64,000 nucleotides of DNA from Antarcticimicrobium sediminis (GTDB taxonomy: Bacteria > Pseudomonadota > Alphaproteobacteria > Rhodobacterales > Rhodobacteraceae): NCBI RefSeq assembly GCF_004348975.1, contig NZ_SMFP01000009.1, forward strand, positions 1-64,000. Reading direction: 5' to 3'. Numbering within the stretch: position 1 is the stretch's first letter; each line of letters begins with the position of its first letter. Below, piece after piece: positions 1 to 9,178 of this stretch. The notes beneath the pieces were generated by a model. It worked only from the letters and a program-made list of their open reading frames with translations, ran no database searches and was not told where the DNA came from. Position numbers and translations under genes: made by a program.

Positions 1-420
1 CTGGATCACAGCGGCACGGCCTTGTCGGACGGCAGCTATGCGGTGACGGCGCAGGCGCGCGATGCGGCCGGGAGCCTCTCGGGGCTGTCGTCGGAGTTCG
101 CCCTGCGGGTGGACGGCGCGGTCCCCGGGGTGCCCGTGGTCACCGGCATTAGCGATGATACCGGGACGGCGGGCGACGGGGTGACCTCGGACGCCACGCT
201 GGTGATCCGCGGCACGGGCGAGGCCGGGGCGCAGGTCGAGGTGTTCCTCGACGCGGCGTCGATTGGCACGGTGACGGTGGATGGCGCGGGCGACTGGAAC
301 CTGGATCACAGCGGCACGGCCTTGTCGGACGGCAGCTATGCGGTGACGGCGCAGGCGCGCGATGCGGCCGGGAGCCTCTCGGGGCTGTCGTCGGAGTTCG
401 CCCTGCGGGTGGACGGCGCG
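1..420 (+). repeat. 300-bp tandem DNA repeats inside the adhesin gene
   Basis: Bases 1-120 and 301-420 are identical by eye, giving a 300-bp (100-codon) period. One full unit plus part of a preceding unit is visible, and the array continues upstream of the window. Such identity at synonymous positions suggests recent duplication or gene conversion. The assembled copy number could be wrong if short reads were used. Confidence 0.9.
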
Positions 421-1539
421 GCGCCCGGGACGTTGAGCATCATCGGCACACCGACCGAAGATCAGATCCTCACCGCTGTTCCGACGCTTTCAGATGACGG
501 CGGTTTCGGGCCGATTTCCTATCAGTGGATGCGCAACGGCACTACCATTACTGACGCTACCGCCAGCACCTATACCTTGGTCCAGGCAGATGTTGGCACT
601 GCAATCACTCTAGTCGCTCACTATACCAACGAACTTGGCGCGCTGGAAACAATCACAAGTGCTGCCACCGCCGCCGTCACCAACCTCAATGATGCCCCCA
701 CCGGTGATCTGACCATCACTGGCACACCGGTCGAGGATGAGACCCTCACCGCTGGCAACACCCTGGCCGATGAGGATGGGCTCGGCCTCGTCGCCTACCA
801 ATGGCTGCGCGACGGTTCCGCGATCACCGGCGCAACGGCGGCCAGCTATACGCTGACCCAGGCCGATGTCGGCGCGGCGCTTTCCGTCACCGCCAGCTAT
901 ACCGATGCGCAAGGCACGGCAGAGTCCGTAATCAGCGCAACGACCGATGCGGTGATCTGGGCCGACAAGATACTGTCGGGGACCAGCGGGGATGACTATC
1001 TACGGGGGCGCGGTGGCGCGGATCAGATCTTTGGTCTGGAAGGGGATGACGTCCTGATCGGCGGCTTCAACGACGACATTCTCTTCGGCGGCACGGGCGA
1101 TGACACGCTGCACGGCTGGAGAGGTGACGACCGGCTTGTCGGCGTGCAGGGCAATGACCAAATCTTTGCCGGCAAGGGGGATGACATTCTGCGCGGCGGG
1201 GCGGACAACGACGCGCTGTTCGGTAGAAAGAACGATGACAGGCTTTTCGGAGGGCTGGGAGATGATCGCCTGAAAGGCGGCAAGGGCGATGATACCCTGA
1301 CGGGTGGCAAGGGAGCTGATGTCTTTATCTTTGCGCGGACCTCGGGGGCAGATGTCATCACGGATTTCGGCAAGGGAGAGGACGTGATTGAAATCGTCAA
1401 CGGCGCAGGGCGCCTCGGTCAGATTGAATTCGCACAGGTCGGGGACGATGTCGTTCTGCACTTTGCAGAAACAGAAATCACTGTTCTGAATACAACCATT
1501 GATGTGTTGCGGGACGCAGACCACTTCCTGTTCGTGTAG
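1..1539 (+). CDS. C-terminal part of an RTX-type, Ig-repeat secreted adhesin (5' end outside window)
   Basis: The reading frame is already open at base 1, so this is the tail (512 visible residues) of a larger protein. Residues 1-140 are bacterial Ig-like repeats of about 100 residues with the recurring end motif SSEFALRVDGA. Residues about 141-315 are two copies of another module with the signature YQW-R-G and YTL-QADVG. Residues about 325-443 are glycine/aspartate nonapeptides of the GGxGDDxL type, which bind calcium in RTX proteins. The protein ends in an acidic, hydrophobic tail (DHFLFV), as expected for a C-terminal type I secretion signal. Such proteins are exported by an ABC/HlyD/TolC system and act at the cell surface in adhesion or biofilm formation; that role is inferred from the family. 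No type I exporter gene is visible here. Confidence 0.85.
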   Translation: MDHSGTALSDGSYAVTAQARDAAGSLSGLSSEFALRVDGAVPGVPVVTGISDDTGTAGDGVTSDATLVIRGTGEAGAQVEVFLDAASIGTVTVDGAGDWNLDHSGTALSDGSYAVTAQARDAAGSLSGLSSEFALRVDGAAPGTLSIIGTPTEDQILTAVPTLSDDGGFGPISYQWMRNGTTITDATASTYTLVQADVGTAITLVAHYTNELGALETITSAATAAVTNLNDAPTGDLTITGTPVEDETLTAGNTLADEDGLGLVAYQWLRDGSAITGATAASYTLTQADVGAALSVTASYTDAQGTAESVISATTDAVIWADKILSGTSGDDYLRGRGGADQIFGLEGDDVLIGGFNDDILFGGTGDDTLHGWRGDDRLVGVQGNDQIFAGKGDDILRGGADNDALFGRKNDDRLFGGLGDDRLKGGKGDDTLTGGKGADVFIFARTSGADVITDFGKGEDVIEIVNGAGRLGQIEFAQVGDDVVLHFAETEITVLNTTIDVLRDADHFLFV

Positions 1540-1993
1540 CAACTTCTGTAGTGGCCGTTCACTGTGCAAGGGCCTCTGACTTCTGGGCTTGCTGAGCGAG
1601 CGCGGTCTTCTTTCAGGCCTATTCATGCTGCGCTTTCCAGAGGGCGCTGGCCGGGATGGTGATCAGCGAAGCGGGTCCAAATCTGGGTCTCGCGCTCAAG
1701 TGCTCGCAGCTGCTATCTGGTTTTGCTGATCCGAATCGTTTGTTCTTTTTTCCCATGGGGTCGTCGGTTTCTCACACCTCCTTCTCCGGTGTCCATGCGC
1801 GAGCAAGAGCAAAATGTCTCCAGAGCCACAGTTACCGTCGCGTCGAAAAACCCTTGGCGCCCTTGTCTGCGGCGATCAAGAAGTTGCCGTATCTCTTCGG
1901 GGATGGCGGTGCTTGGTGAGCGCCGGGGGCTGAAAGTTCCGAGGCCAGGGGATGTGAATCCCGGAGGCAAACTGGGCCATGGAAACGGTCGAA
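1540..1993. other. Non-coding or decayed stretch after the adhesin gene
   Basis: No open frame here resembles a protein family I recognise, and I see no convincing terminator or RNA gene. It lies between the adhesin and broken permease genes, so it is probably remnant sequence. Confidence 0.5.
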
Positions 1994-2236
1994 TTATCTG
2001 ACCGTCGCGGAGTAAAAGTCCGCCATTCTGATGCCCGAGGCGGAAGCTGAGGGCCGGGAGATGTATTCTGTGGAACTTTCTAACCGGGTGCGCAGAGCGT
2101 GCCATGTTGAGGCTACCAGTGCAGCGAGAACCCCTGCATCGACGAGGCCGAGCGGTCGGCCGAGAAGGAAGAACAGTGCGATGATGCCGATTGGCAGGTA
2201 GAGAAAGGCGTAGACCGCCAGGGCATAAAGTTTCAT
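1994..2236 (-). pseudogene. potC-like ABC permease remnant (N-terminus only)
   Basis: The frame begins like an inner-membrane permease of the spermidine/putrescine (PotC) type, with MKLYALAVYAFLYLP followed by one hydrophobic segment. The usual 250-270 residues collapse after about 25. The rest (about 55 residues, polar and arginine-rich) does not look like a permease, and the EAA loop is absent. It follows the broken potB-like frame by 7 bases, the normal potB-potC order. I infer a deletion that removed nearly all of potC. Confidence 0.6.
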
Positions 2237-2243
2237 AGGCATC

Positions 2244-2582
2244 TCACATCAAGGCGACATCGTCGCGGCTGGCAGAAAAGCGATTCATCGCCTTGGTATA
2301 GAACGCCGCAATGATCAGCATGATGACCACCAGCGCCACCGCCACTGCGGACCCGAAGGCCCAGTTGCGCGATTGCAGGAACAGATCGACCAGCGCGTTG
2401 CCGACAAAGAACACCTTGCCGCCGCCAAGGATCCCGGGGATCAGAAACTCGCCCATCAGCAGGATGAACACCAGCATGGACCCGGTCAGGACGACGGCCT
2501 GCGGCAGCAGCAACAGGGCCGCATACCAAAGCCCCGCCAGTGTCAGCAACAGAGCCCGCGCCCGGGATTGGGTCATGGCCAT
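2244..2582 (-). pseudogene. potB-like ABC permease with large internal deletion
   Basis: Residues 1-28 look like the cytoplasmic start and first half-helix of a PotB-type polyamine permease. From residue about 29 the sequence jumps to the family's C-terminal end, with the GEFLIPGILGG motif, a VGNALVDLFL segment and a last membrane helix. At 112 residues against about 280-300 usual, roughly 170 residues, including most membrane helices and the EAA ATPase-contact loop, are missing. The frame survives the deletion, but a working channel is unlikely. No potA ATPase or potD binding protein is adjacent. Confidence 0.65.
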
Positions 2583-2701
2583 CGTCCGTTTCCTTTCAAA
2601 GACCGATCAGGCGGATTTAAAGCGCGCCATCAATTCGGTGCGGTTCGGGTCGGTCAGCGTCAGGCAACAGTCCAGAACGTGCATCCCGCATCGCATGGTG
2701 T

Positions 2702-3277
2702 ATGATCTGCGCCATGCTTGACCTCCACACCCACTTCCCCCCCATGACCACCCGCACCCATGAGGTGTGCGGGCCGTCGGCATCGGCGTTTGCCTTTGCG
2801 CTTGGGGCGCGCTTGGGGGGGGCGGTGCTTTGGGTGCGTGAGGCATGGCTTGGGGACCAGATCAACCCCATGGGCTTTGCCTCCTATATGGACCCGCAAA
2901 ATGTCCTCGTGGCGCTTGCGCCCAGTCACATCGATGTCCTTGCCGCCGCCGAAGAGGCTTTGCGTTCAGGCAGCGTCACCTTGGTCGTGCTGGAGCTCAC
3001 GCAGCCGATTGGCCTTACGGAAGGGCGGCGTCTGCAACTGGCCGCGCAACAGGGCAAGTCCACCGGGGTGTGTCTCATCCCCGAAGGCATGGGCAGCAAT
3101 GCCGCGCAGACCCGTTGGCGCTGCACCCCCGTTTTTGATGCCGATCCCCATGCGCCGGACTCGACTCTGCAGCGGTGGGAAATTATAAAGAACAAATCAG
3201 GAACATTAACAGCGTGGACTGTGAAGTGGGATGCGCAAACGCGTCGTATCAATGTGGTTTCCTCGGTTGCCCAGTGA
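2702..3277 (+). CDS. imuA: ImuA, accessory protein of the ImuAB-DnaE2 mutasome
   Basis: This is a 191-residue protein of the short rhodobacterial ImuA type (RecA/SulA-like), first in an imuA-imuB-dnaE2 cassette. In this family the protein supports error-prone translesion synthesis after DNA damage. The region around residues 18-45 (HEVCGPSASAFAFAL through AVLWVREAW) and the VTLVVLEL strand near residue 95 match the family pattern. The gene overlaps imuB by 47 bases, implying translational coupling. The start is uncertain: ATGs at 2702, 2714 and 2744 are in frame and none has a strong ribosome-binding site. I did not find the alphaproteobacterial LexA box (GTTC-N7-GTTC or GAAC-N7-GAAC) in the 120 bases upstream. 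Confidence 0.75.
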   Translation: MICAMLDLHTHFPPMTTRTHEVCGPSASAFAFALGARLGGAVLWVREAWLGDQINPMGFASYMDPQNVLVALAPSHIDVLAAAEEALRSGSVTLVVLELTQPIGLTEGRRLQLAAQQGKSTGVCLIPEGMGSNAAQTRWRCTPVFDADPHAPDSTLQRWEIIKNKSGTLTAWTVKWDAQTRRINVVSSVAQ

Positions 3278-4700
3278 CAGGGTTCTGCGCGCCTGTGCGA
3301 TCGGGGCCGCAGGCGACAGCCGCCCCTTTGTTCTCACGCATCACGAAAAGAACACCGATCGCATCTATTGCCTGAACCGCGCCGCCGAGGCCCGGGGCCT
3401 GCATCGCGGTATGGGGGTTTCTGATGCGCGGGCCTATTGCCCCGACATGCAAAGCCGCCCCGCCACCCCGCAGGCAGATGCGCGGTTTTTGCAGATGCTC
3501 GCACGGTGGAGCAAGCGCTACTGTCCCTGGGTGGGGTTGGATGGCACTGACGGGCTGATGCTCAACATCGCGGGGGCGGAGCATCTGTTCAATGGCGAGG
3601 CGGCGATGCTTGACGATATGCGTCACCGTCTTGAGCGCGCCGGGTTGAGCGTTCAGATCGCGGCGGCGGAGACACGTGGCGCGGCTTGGGCCTTGACCCA
3701 CTACGGTGCGACCACCCGCGCCAGCGAAGGTCTGACATCCTTGCCGGTTGCGGCCTTGCGGCTGGATGCCAAATCCGACACCGCGCTTCAACGGCTCGGT
3801 CTGCGCACCATTGGGGATCTCATGGCCTTGCCCCGCGCCACGATCGCCCGCCGCTTTGGCCCCGATGTTACGCTGCGCCTTGATCAGGCCATGGGCGCGC
3901 GGGATGAGGTGATTTCTCCGCTCACGGAGCCGCCGCACTACGGGGTGCGCATGACGCTGCCCGAACCGATTGGTCTGAGCGGCGATGTGATGGCGGGCAC
4001 CGCGCGGCTGTTGGAGCGGCTCTGTGCCAAACTCAAAGATCAGGACATGGGCGCGCGGCGTCTGCAGTTGAGCCTGCGCCTGGTGGACCAAGGCACCCAG
4101 CAAATCGAGCTGCGCCTTGCCGCCCCGATGCGCGACGCCACGCGAATTTTGCCGCTGTTTGAGCGCGGTGTCGGTGCCGTCGATGCCGGCTTTGGTATTG
4201 ATCACCTGCGCCTTGAGGCCACGCAAGTCGAGCGCTTGCTGCAGACACAAATCACCTCCGCCACACCCTCGCGGAGCGACGGGTTGGAGGATCTCATCAC
4301 GCGTCTGGGCAACCGTATCGGGTTGGAGAACATCCAACGGTTTCTGCCTGCCGACAGCCACATCCCCGAGCGCAGCTTTCAGATTGCCCCGGCCGCCTAT
4401 AGCACCGCGCAGGGGCCGTGGGTGACATTGCGCCCGCGCCCTTTGCGTCTGTTTGCCCCCGAAGCCATCACCGCGACAGGCCCGCGCCCGCCACGCCACT
4501 TTCGATGGCGGCGCATGGCTTTGACCACGCGGCGGTCCACGGGGCCGGAACGCATCGCGCCCGAATGGTGGTTGCCCGACGACAATTGGCGCTCTGGCCT
4601 GCGCGATTATTGGAAGCTGGACACCGCGCAGGGGCGGCGTTTGTGGGTGTTTTACACGCCACAAAATCCCGGTTGGTTTGTGCAGGGAGAGTTCGCATGA
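3231..4700 (+). CDS. imuB: ImuB, Y-family polymerase-like protein of the mutasome
   Basis: The 489-residue product belongs to the Y-family DNA polymerase (DinB/UmuC) superfamily. It starts with the ImuB-typical MWFPRLPSDRVLR. Where active Y-family enzymes carry a catalytic acidic SIDE-type motif it has GLDGTDGLML, in line with ImuB being a catalytically inert scaffold that bridges the sliding clamp, ImuA and DnaE2. Helix-hairpin-helix-like sequence lies near residues 180-220 (LQRLGLRTIGDLMALPRATI). It overlaps imuA at its start and dnaE2 at its stop (ATGA), so the three are one translational unit. Confidence 0.85.
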   Translation: MRKRVVSMWFPRLPSDRVLRACAIGAAGDSRPFVLTHHEKNTDRIYCLNRAAEARGLHRGMGVSDARAYCPDMQSRPATPQADARFLQMLARWSKRYCPWVGLDGTDGLMLNIAGAEHLFNGEAAMLDDMRHRLERAGLSVQIAAAETRGAAWALTHYGATTRASEGLTSLPVAALRLDAKSDTALQRLGLRTIGDLMALPRATIARRFGPDVTLRLDQAMGARDEVISPLTEPPHYGVRMTLPEPIGLSGDVMAGTARLLERLCAKLKDQDMGARRLQLSLRLVDQGTQQIELRLAAPMRDATRILPLFERGVGAVDAGFGIDHLRLEATQVERLLQTQITSATPSRSDGLEDLITRLGNRIGLENIQRFLPADSHIPERSFQIAPAAYSTAQGPWVTLRPRPLRLFAPEAITATGPRPPRHFRWRRMALTTRRSTGPERIAPEWWLPDDNWRSGLRDYWKLDTAQGRRLWVFYTPQNPGWFVQGEFA

Positions 4701-7700
4701 CCACGCGCAATCCCTCGCTTGATCCGGGCTATGCCGAACTTTGCGTCACGTCGAACTTCACCTTTCTGCGCGGCGCGTCGCACCCCGAGGAATTGATCAC
4801 ACGGGCGGCGGCCCTTGGGTTGGCGGGGGTGGCGCTTACCGACCACAATTCGCTCGCGGGGGTGGTGCGGGCCTATTCGGCGCTCAAGGAATTGCGACGC
4901 GAGTTGGGGGAGACCGTGCCGCTGCCCAAGCTGATCGTAGGCGCGCGGCTTATCCTGCGCGACAGCGACACCCATTGGATCGCCCTGCCGCAAGACCGCG
5001 CGGGCTATGCCCGGCTGACCCGGCTTTTGACCCTTGGCAAACGGCGCGCGCCCAAGGGCGCGTGTTATCTGGACCTGCACGATCTTCAGCAGGGCTGCGC
5101 AGGCATGACCCTGATCGCCCTGCCGCAAACGACAGTGCACGGCAGCAAGGCGGATATCCTCGCGCTCAAGAAATGCTTTCCCGCGCATGTCTTCTTGGGC
5201 GCGGCCCCGCGCTATGACGGCAGCGATCAGCACTACTTTGACGCCTGCGCCAGCCTTGCGCAGCGCACCGCGGCCCCGATGGTGGCCGTGGGGGACGTCC
5301 TTATGCATCACGCCGCGCGTCGCCAATTGGCGGATGTGCTGACCTGTATGCGCAACCACATCACCATCGACGACATCGGCACACGCGCGCTGCCCAACGC
5401 CGAGCGCCGCCTGAAAGGCGAGGCCGACATGCAGCGGCTGTTTTCCCGTCATCCCGCCGCCCTGCGCCGCACGGTTGAGATCGCGGCCAGATCAAGCTTT
5501 TGCCTAAGTGAGTTAAGCTTTGAATACCCCGACGAGATCGCGGGGGATGAGCCGCCGCAAGACCGTCTGGCGCGACTGGCCCGCGCGGGCCTTGCAACCC
5601 GCTATCCAAACGGGGCACCCGATAGCGCTATCGCGCAGATGACCAAGGAACTGGCCTTGGTCAAATTGCTCAACTTTCCCGCCTATTTCCTCACGGTGCA
5701 TGACATCGTGCAATTCGCCCGCGGGCAGGGGATCTTGTGCCAGGGGCGCGGGTCTGCCGCCAATTCGATCCTGTGCTATCTCCTTGGCATCACCGATGTC
5801 AGCCCGGAGACCATCACCATGGTGGTGGAGCGGTTCGTGTCCGAGCATCGCGGCGAGCCGCCCGATATCGACGTCGACTTTGAGCATGAGCGCCGCGAAG
5901 AGGTCATTCAGCATATCTACGCCAAATATGGCCGTCACCGGGCTGGGCTTTGTGCCACGGTGATCCATTTTCGCACGCGCGCCGCGATCAGCGAGGTGGG
6001 CAAGGTCATGGGGCTGTCGCAGGACGTCACCGCCAATCTGTCAGGGCAGATTTGGGGCTCGGGCAATGGCGGCGCGGACCCTGAGCGAGTCAAAGAGCTT
6101 GGCCTTGATATGTCTGATCCGCGTCTGGCGCTGACCATCAAGTTGATCGGCGAGATCATCGGCTTTCCCCGTCATCTGAGCCAACATGTCGGCGGTTTTA
6201 TCATCACCAAGGATCGATTGGATGATCTGTGCCCGATCGAGAATGCCGCCATGGAGGATCGCACCATCATCGAGTGGGACAAGGACGACATCGACGCGCT
6301 CGGCATTCTCAAGGTCGACATTCTGTCCCTCGGCATGTTGACCTGCATCCGCAAAAGCTTTGATCTGATCGCGCAACACGGCGGCCCGCGCTACAGCATC
6401 GCGACCGTGCCGCAAGCGGATACGCCAACCTTTGATATGCTCTGTGTCGCCGATGCCATCGGGGTGTTTCAGGTCGAGAGCCGCGCACAGATGAACTTTC
6501 TGCCACGGATGAAACCCCGCACGTTCTACGACCTGGTGATCGAGGTGGCCATCGTGCGCCCCGGACCGATCCAAGGCGGCATGGTGCATCCCTATATCAA
6601 TCGCAGGCAGGGCAAGGAGGCGGTGTCGTTCCCCTCTGCGGCGCTTGAAAAGGTGCTTGGCAAAACCCTTGGTGTGCCGCTTTTTCAAGAGCAGGCCATG
6701 CAGATCGCAGTGGTCGCTGCGGGGTTTTCACCCTCCGAGGCAGACAGGCTGCGCCGGTCGATGGCGACGTTTCGGCGGATGGGCACGATCGGCCAGTTGC
6801 GCGACAAATTCATCAGCGGCATGGTGGAGCGCGGCTATGACCGCGCCTTTTCCGAGAGCTGCTTTTCCCAGATCGAGGGCTTTGGCGAATACGGGTTTCC
6901 CGAAAGCCATGCCGCCGCCTTTGCCATGCTTGCCTATGTCTCGGCATGGCTGAAACGTCACCATCCCGCCGCCTTTGCCTGTGCGTTGCTGAACGCGCAG
7001 CCGATGGGGTTTTACGCCCCCGCCCAGATTGTCCGCGACGCCCGCGAACATCAGATCGAGGTGCGCCCGATCTGCGTGAATGCCAGTGAATGGGACAACA
7101 CATTGGTGCGCCGCTCGGATGGCCGTTTGGCCCTGCGTCTTGGATTTCGCCAGATCAAAGGCTTTCGCGAGGAAGATGCTGCATGGATCGTGGCGGCGCG
7201 GGGCAATGGCTATCCCGACCCCGAGGCGCTGTGGCTGCGTGCGGGGATTGGCCCCGCCGTGTTGGAGCGTTTGGCCGAAGCCGACGCCTATACCGGTCTG
7301 GGGCTGGGGCGCCGGGATGCGCTTTGGGCGGTCAAGGCGATCAAGGGCAACGCGCCCTTGCCGTTGTTCAATGATCCGATCGAGGGCGAGGGCATCCGGG
7401 AACCTGCCGTCGATCTTCCCGCGATGCATCTGGGCGAAGAGGTGGTCGAGGATTACGTCGCCATGCGGCTCTCGCTCAAAGCGCACCCGATGGAGCTTTT
7501 GCGCCCCCAGATGGCCGGGCTGACGCCTCACGCCGCGCTGCCTGACGTGTCTTTGGGGCGGGGGGCAGGGGGGCAGGGTTCTGGGGCGCGGATTTCGGTC
7601 TGCGGCCTGGTCATCACCCGCCAACGTCCCGGCACGGCCTCGGGCGTGGTCTTCCTGACGCTTGAGGATGAAACCGGCGTCTCGAACGTGGTGGTCTGGC

Positions 7701-7975
7701 CCAAGATTTACAAAAAATTCCGCCGCGCGGTCATGGGCGGGCGGTTGTTGCGCGTCACCGGCACAGTACAACGCGAAGGCATTATCGTACATATCATCGC
7801 GCAGAGCGTCGAGGACGTGTCGCACGCCCTTAGCGATCTCGGCCACCCGATGGATGACGCCGTGGGCCTCACGGTCCCGCAAGCCGACGACGCCCCCAGA
7901 TCACGGCCACAACCCCGCGCCATGCACCCGCGAGATCAGGCCAAGCGATTGTTCCCGAGCCGCGATTTCCACTGA
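4697..7975 (+). CDS. dnaE2: Error-prone DNA polymerase DnaE2
   Basis: This 1092-residue C-family polymerase acts with ImuA/ImuB in damage-induced translesion synthesis. The N-terminal PHP domain is visible (SNFTFLRGASHPEEL, then ALTDHNSLAG at residues about 15-55). The polymerase palm carries the aspartates of PPDIDVDFEHERREEV near residues 390-405, and a C-terminal OB-fold lies near residues 970-1045 (ISVCGLVITRQRPG, VSNVVVWP). The length fits DnaE2 (about 1050-1100) rather than replicative DnaE. I chose ATG 4697 because it overlaps the imuB stop codon and directly precedes the PHP domain. Confidence 0.93.
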   Translation: MTTRNPSLDPGYAELCVTSNFTFLRGASHPEELITRAAALGLAGVALTDHNSLAGVVRAYSALKELRRELGETVPLPKLIVGARLILRDSDTHWIALPQDRAGYARLTRLLTLGKRRAPKGACYLDLHDLQQGCAGMTLIALPQTTVHGSKADILALKKCFPAHVFLGAAPRYDGSDQHYFDACASLAQRTAAPMVAVGDVLMHHAARRQLADVLTCMRNHITIDDIGTRALPNAERRLKGEADMQRLFSRHPAALRRTVEIAARSSFCLSELSFEYPDEIAGDEPPQDRLARLARAGLATRYPNGAPDSAIAQMTKELALVKLLNFPAYFLTVHDIVQFARGQGILCQGRGSAANSILCYLLGITDVSPETITMVVERFVSEHRGEPPDIDVDFEHERREEVIQHIYAKYGRHRAGLCATVIHFRTRAAISEVGKVMGLSQDVTANLSGQIWGSGNGGADPERVKELGLDMSDPRLALTIKLIGEIIGFPRHLSQHVGGFIITKDRLDDLCPIENAAMEDRTIIEWDKDDIDALGILKVDILSLGMLTCIRKSFDLIAQHGGPRYSIATVPQADTPTFDMLCVADAIGVFQVESRAQMNFLPRMKPRTFYDLVIEVAIVRPGPIQGGMVHPYINRRQGKEAVSFPSAALEKVLGKTLGVPLFQEQAMQIAVVAAGFSPSEADRLRRSMATFRRMGTIGQLRDKFISGMVERGYDRAFSESCFSQIEGFGEYGFPESHAAAFAMLAYVSAWLKRHHPAAFACALLNAQPMGFYAPAQIVRDAREHQIEVRPICVNASEWDNTLVRRSDGRLALRLGFRQIKGFREEDAAWIVAARGNGYPDPEALWLRAGIGPAVLERLAEADAYTGLGLGRRDALWAVKAIKGNAPLPLFNDPIEGEGIREPAVDLPAMHLGEEVVEDYVAMRLSLKAHPMELLRPQMAGLTPHAALPDVSLGRGAGGQGSGARISVCGLVITRQRPGTASGVVFLTLEDETGVSNVVVWPKIYKKFRRAVMGGRLLRVTGTVQREGIIVHIIAQSVEDVSHALSDLGHPMDDAVGLTVPQADDAPRSRPQPRAMHPRDQAKRLFPSRDFH

Positions 7976-8030
7976 CGCGCGTTTGGGCGCCTTGGTGGGC
8001 GATAGGTGAACCGCGCTTCTTGTCGGATTC

Positions 8031-8055
8031 AGGGCGGGGCGCCCTCACCACTTTT
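8031..8055 (+). terminator. Possible weak terminator after dnaE2
   Basis: A 6-bp GC stem (AGGGCG / CGCCCT, loop GGG, 8031-8045) is followed after six bases by TTTTT. It lies 55 bases beyond the dnaE2 stop. The offset T-run makes it a marginal intrinsic terminator. Confidence 0.35.
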
Positions 8056-8115
8056 TGCCACGCCCCGAACGCTATTGTGCTTCCCCAAGATGTGAGGTCA
8101 TCGTACCAAGAGCCC

Positions 8116-8925
8116 ATGCTGATCTTCATCGTCCTTTTGCTTCTCGGCGCGGGTGCTCTTGGTTTTCGTTTCTGGTCGAGACGACGGGCCCGCGCGCGGC
8201 TTTTGGCCTCGGCGCTGTCTGCCGATCAACGAGGCATCGTCGAAACATCGGTTCCTCTGCTGCGAAAACTTCCGACCGACTTGCGCGAGAAGCTCGAAGG
8301 CAAGATCAACGTCTTTCTGGACCAGATCGAATTCGTCGGGTGCAACGGGCTGGAGGTGACTGAAGAGATGCGGCTGTCGATTGCGGCGCAAGCCTGCCTT
8401 CTCGTCGCGAATACCGACACCTGGTACGAGAACCTTCACACCATTCTAGTCTATCCAAGCGCCTTCAAATCGAAAACAAAAAGACACAACGGCTATGTCG
8501 TGACCGAGGGCGAAACGGTGCGCGTGGGCGAAAGCTGGCCGCGCGGCCCTGTGGTTCTGTCCTGGGCGGATGCGGAACACGGCGCCAGCGACCCCAAAGA
8601 CGGTCACAACGTCGTCTTCCATGAATTCGCGCATCAAATCGACGACTTGTCAGGCCATACAGACGGGGTTCCGGTCCTGAACATGGATCAAAGTTTTGCA
8701 GCTTGGGAGCGTGTCTTTGTCAGTGCGTTCAAAAGACACGTTCGAAATGTCGATAACGGACACAAGACAGCATTTGACGCTTACGGCACGGTTGGACCTG
8801 AAGAGTTCTTTGCGGTCGCGGTCGAGGTGTTTTTCGAACGACCGGCATTCCTCAAGCACGAAGAGGCCGCGGTTTACCAGCAGTTGGTAAGCCTGTTCCG
8901 GCTTGATCCGTCAAGTTGGGCGTAG
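8116..8925 (+). CDS. mtfA: MtfA-like zinc-dependent peptidase (M90 family)
   Basis: The 269-residue protein has an N-terminal membrane helix (LIFIVLLLLGAGALGFRFW) followed by the M90 domain. The zinc motif HEFAHQ(ID) is at residues about 171-178, and the downstream EEFFAVAVEVFFE segment supplies the third ligand region. In enterobacteria MtfA titrates the glucose repressor Mlc and has aminopeptidase activity; many alphaproteobacterial homologues have the same fold and an unknown target. ATG 8116 puts the hydrophobic anchor at the N-terminus; a longer in-frame extension to 8020 has no such logic. Confidence 0.8.
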   Translation: MLIFIVLLLLGAGALGFRFWSRRRARARLLASALSADQRGIVETSVPLLRKLPTDLREKLEGKINVFLDQIEFVGCNGLEVTEEMRLSIAAQACLLVANTDTWYENLHTILVYPSAFKSKTKRHNGYVVTEGETVRVGESWPRGPVVLSWADAEHGASDPKDGHNVVFHEFAHQIDDLSGHTDGVPVLNMDQSFAAWERVFVSAFKRHVRNVDNGHKTAFDAYGTVGPEEFFAVAVEVFFERPAFLKHEEAAVYQQLVSLFRLDPSSWA

Positions 8926-9138
8926 ATTTTCCAAGTTGAACGGTGGGGGGGCGAACACCCGGCACACTCCTGGCGTTCATACAAATTGCAGCATAAACTG
9001 ACCCCGTTGACCCATGTGCGAGACAAAGCCGATTTTGCGATAGGTCAGTGTTTGATCGTGGAACAATCTATCGTTGCTCGAGCGACCAAGCCAGCCTGTA
9101 TGGGGCGCCGCAGGACCGCTTGCCGCGATCACGAAATC

Positions 9139-9156
9139 TCTGCATTCTATCTGCAT
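9139..9156 (+). promoter_or_regulatory. BaeR-type direct-repeat box upstream of the sensor kinase gene
   Basis: Two TCTGCAT half-sites start 11 bp apart (9139 and 9150), the spacing OmpR-class regulators use for tandem binding. The second reads TCTGCATAA, which fits the E. coli BaeR consensus TCTNCANAA as I remember it. The same pattern recurs at 11368-11395. A possible -10 element, CATAAT, lies at 9167-9172, almost on top of the start codon. Confidence 0.55.
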
Positions 9157-9178
9157 AATTTCATGTCATAATATTGAT

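Noticed and set aside
1540-1993. Transposase or recombinase remnant after the adhesin
   Set aside because: I looked for DDE, integrase or resolvase motifs in all frames and found none that I could defend.
3249-4664. Long minus-strand frame opposite imuB (and similar frames opposite dnaE2, clpA, atpA and the ligase gene)
   Set aside because: These are antisense shadows of high-GC genes: low-complexity Arg/Gly/His/Gln composition and no domain features.
8940-9080. Possible insertion-sequence end (AAACTGACCCC-like stretch)
   Set aside because: Only a short look-alike; no inverted partner, transposase fragment or target duplication was seen.
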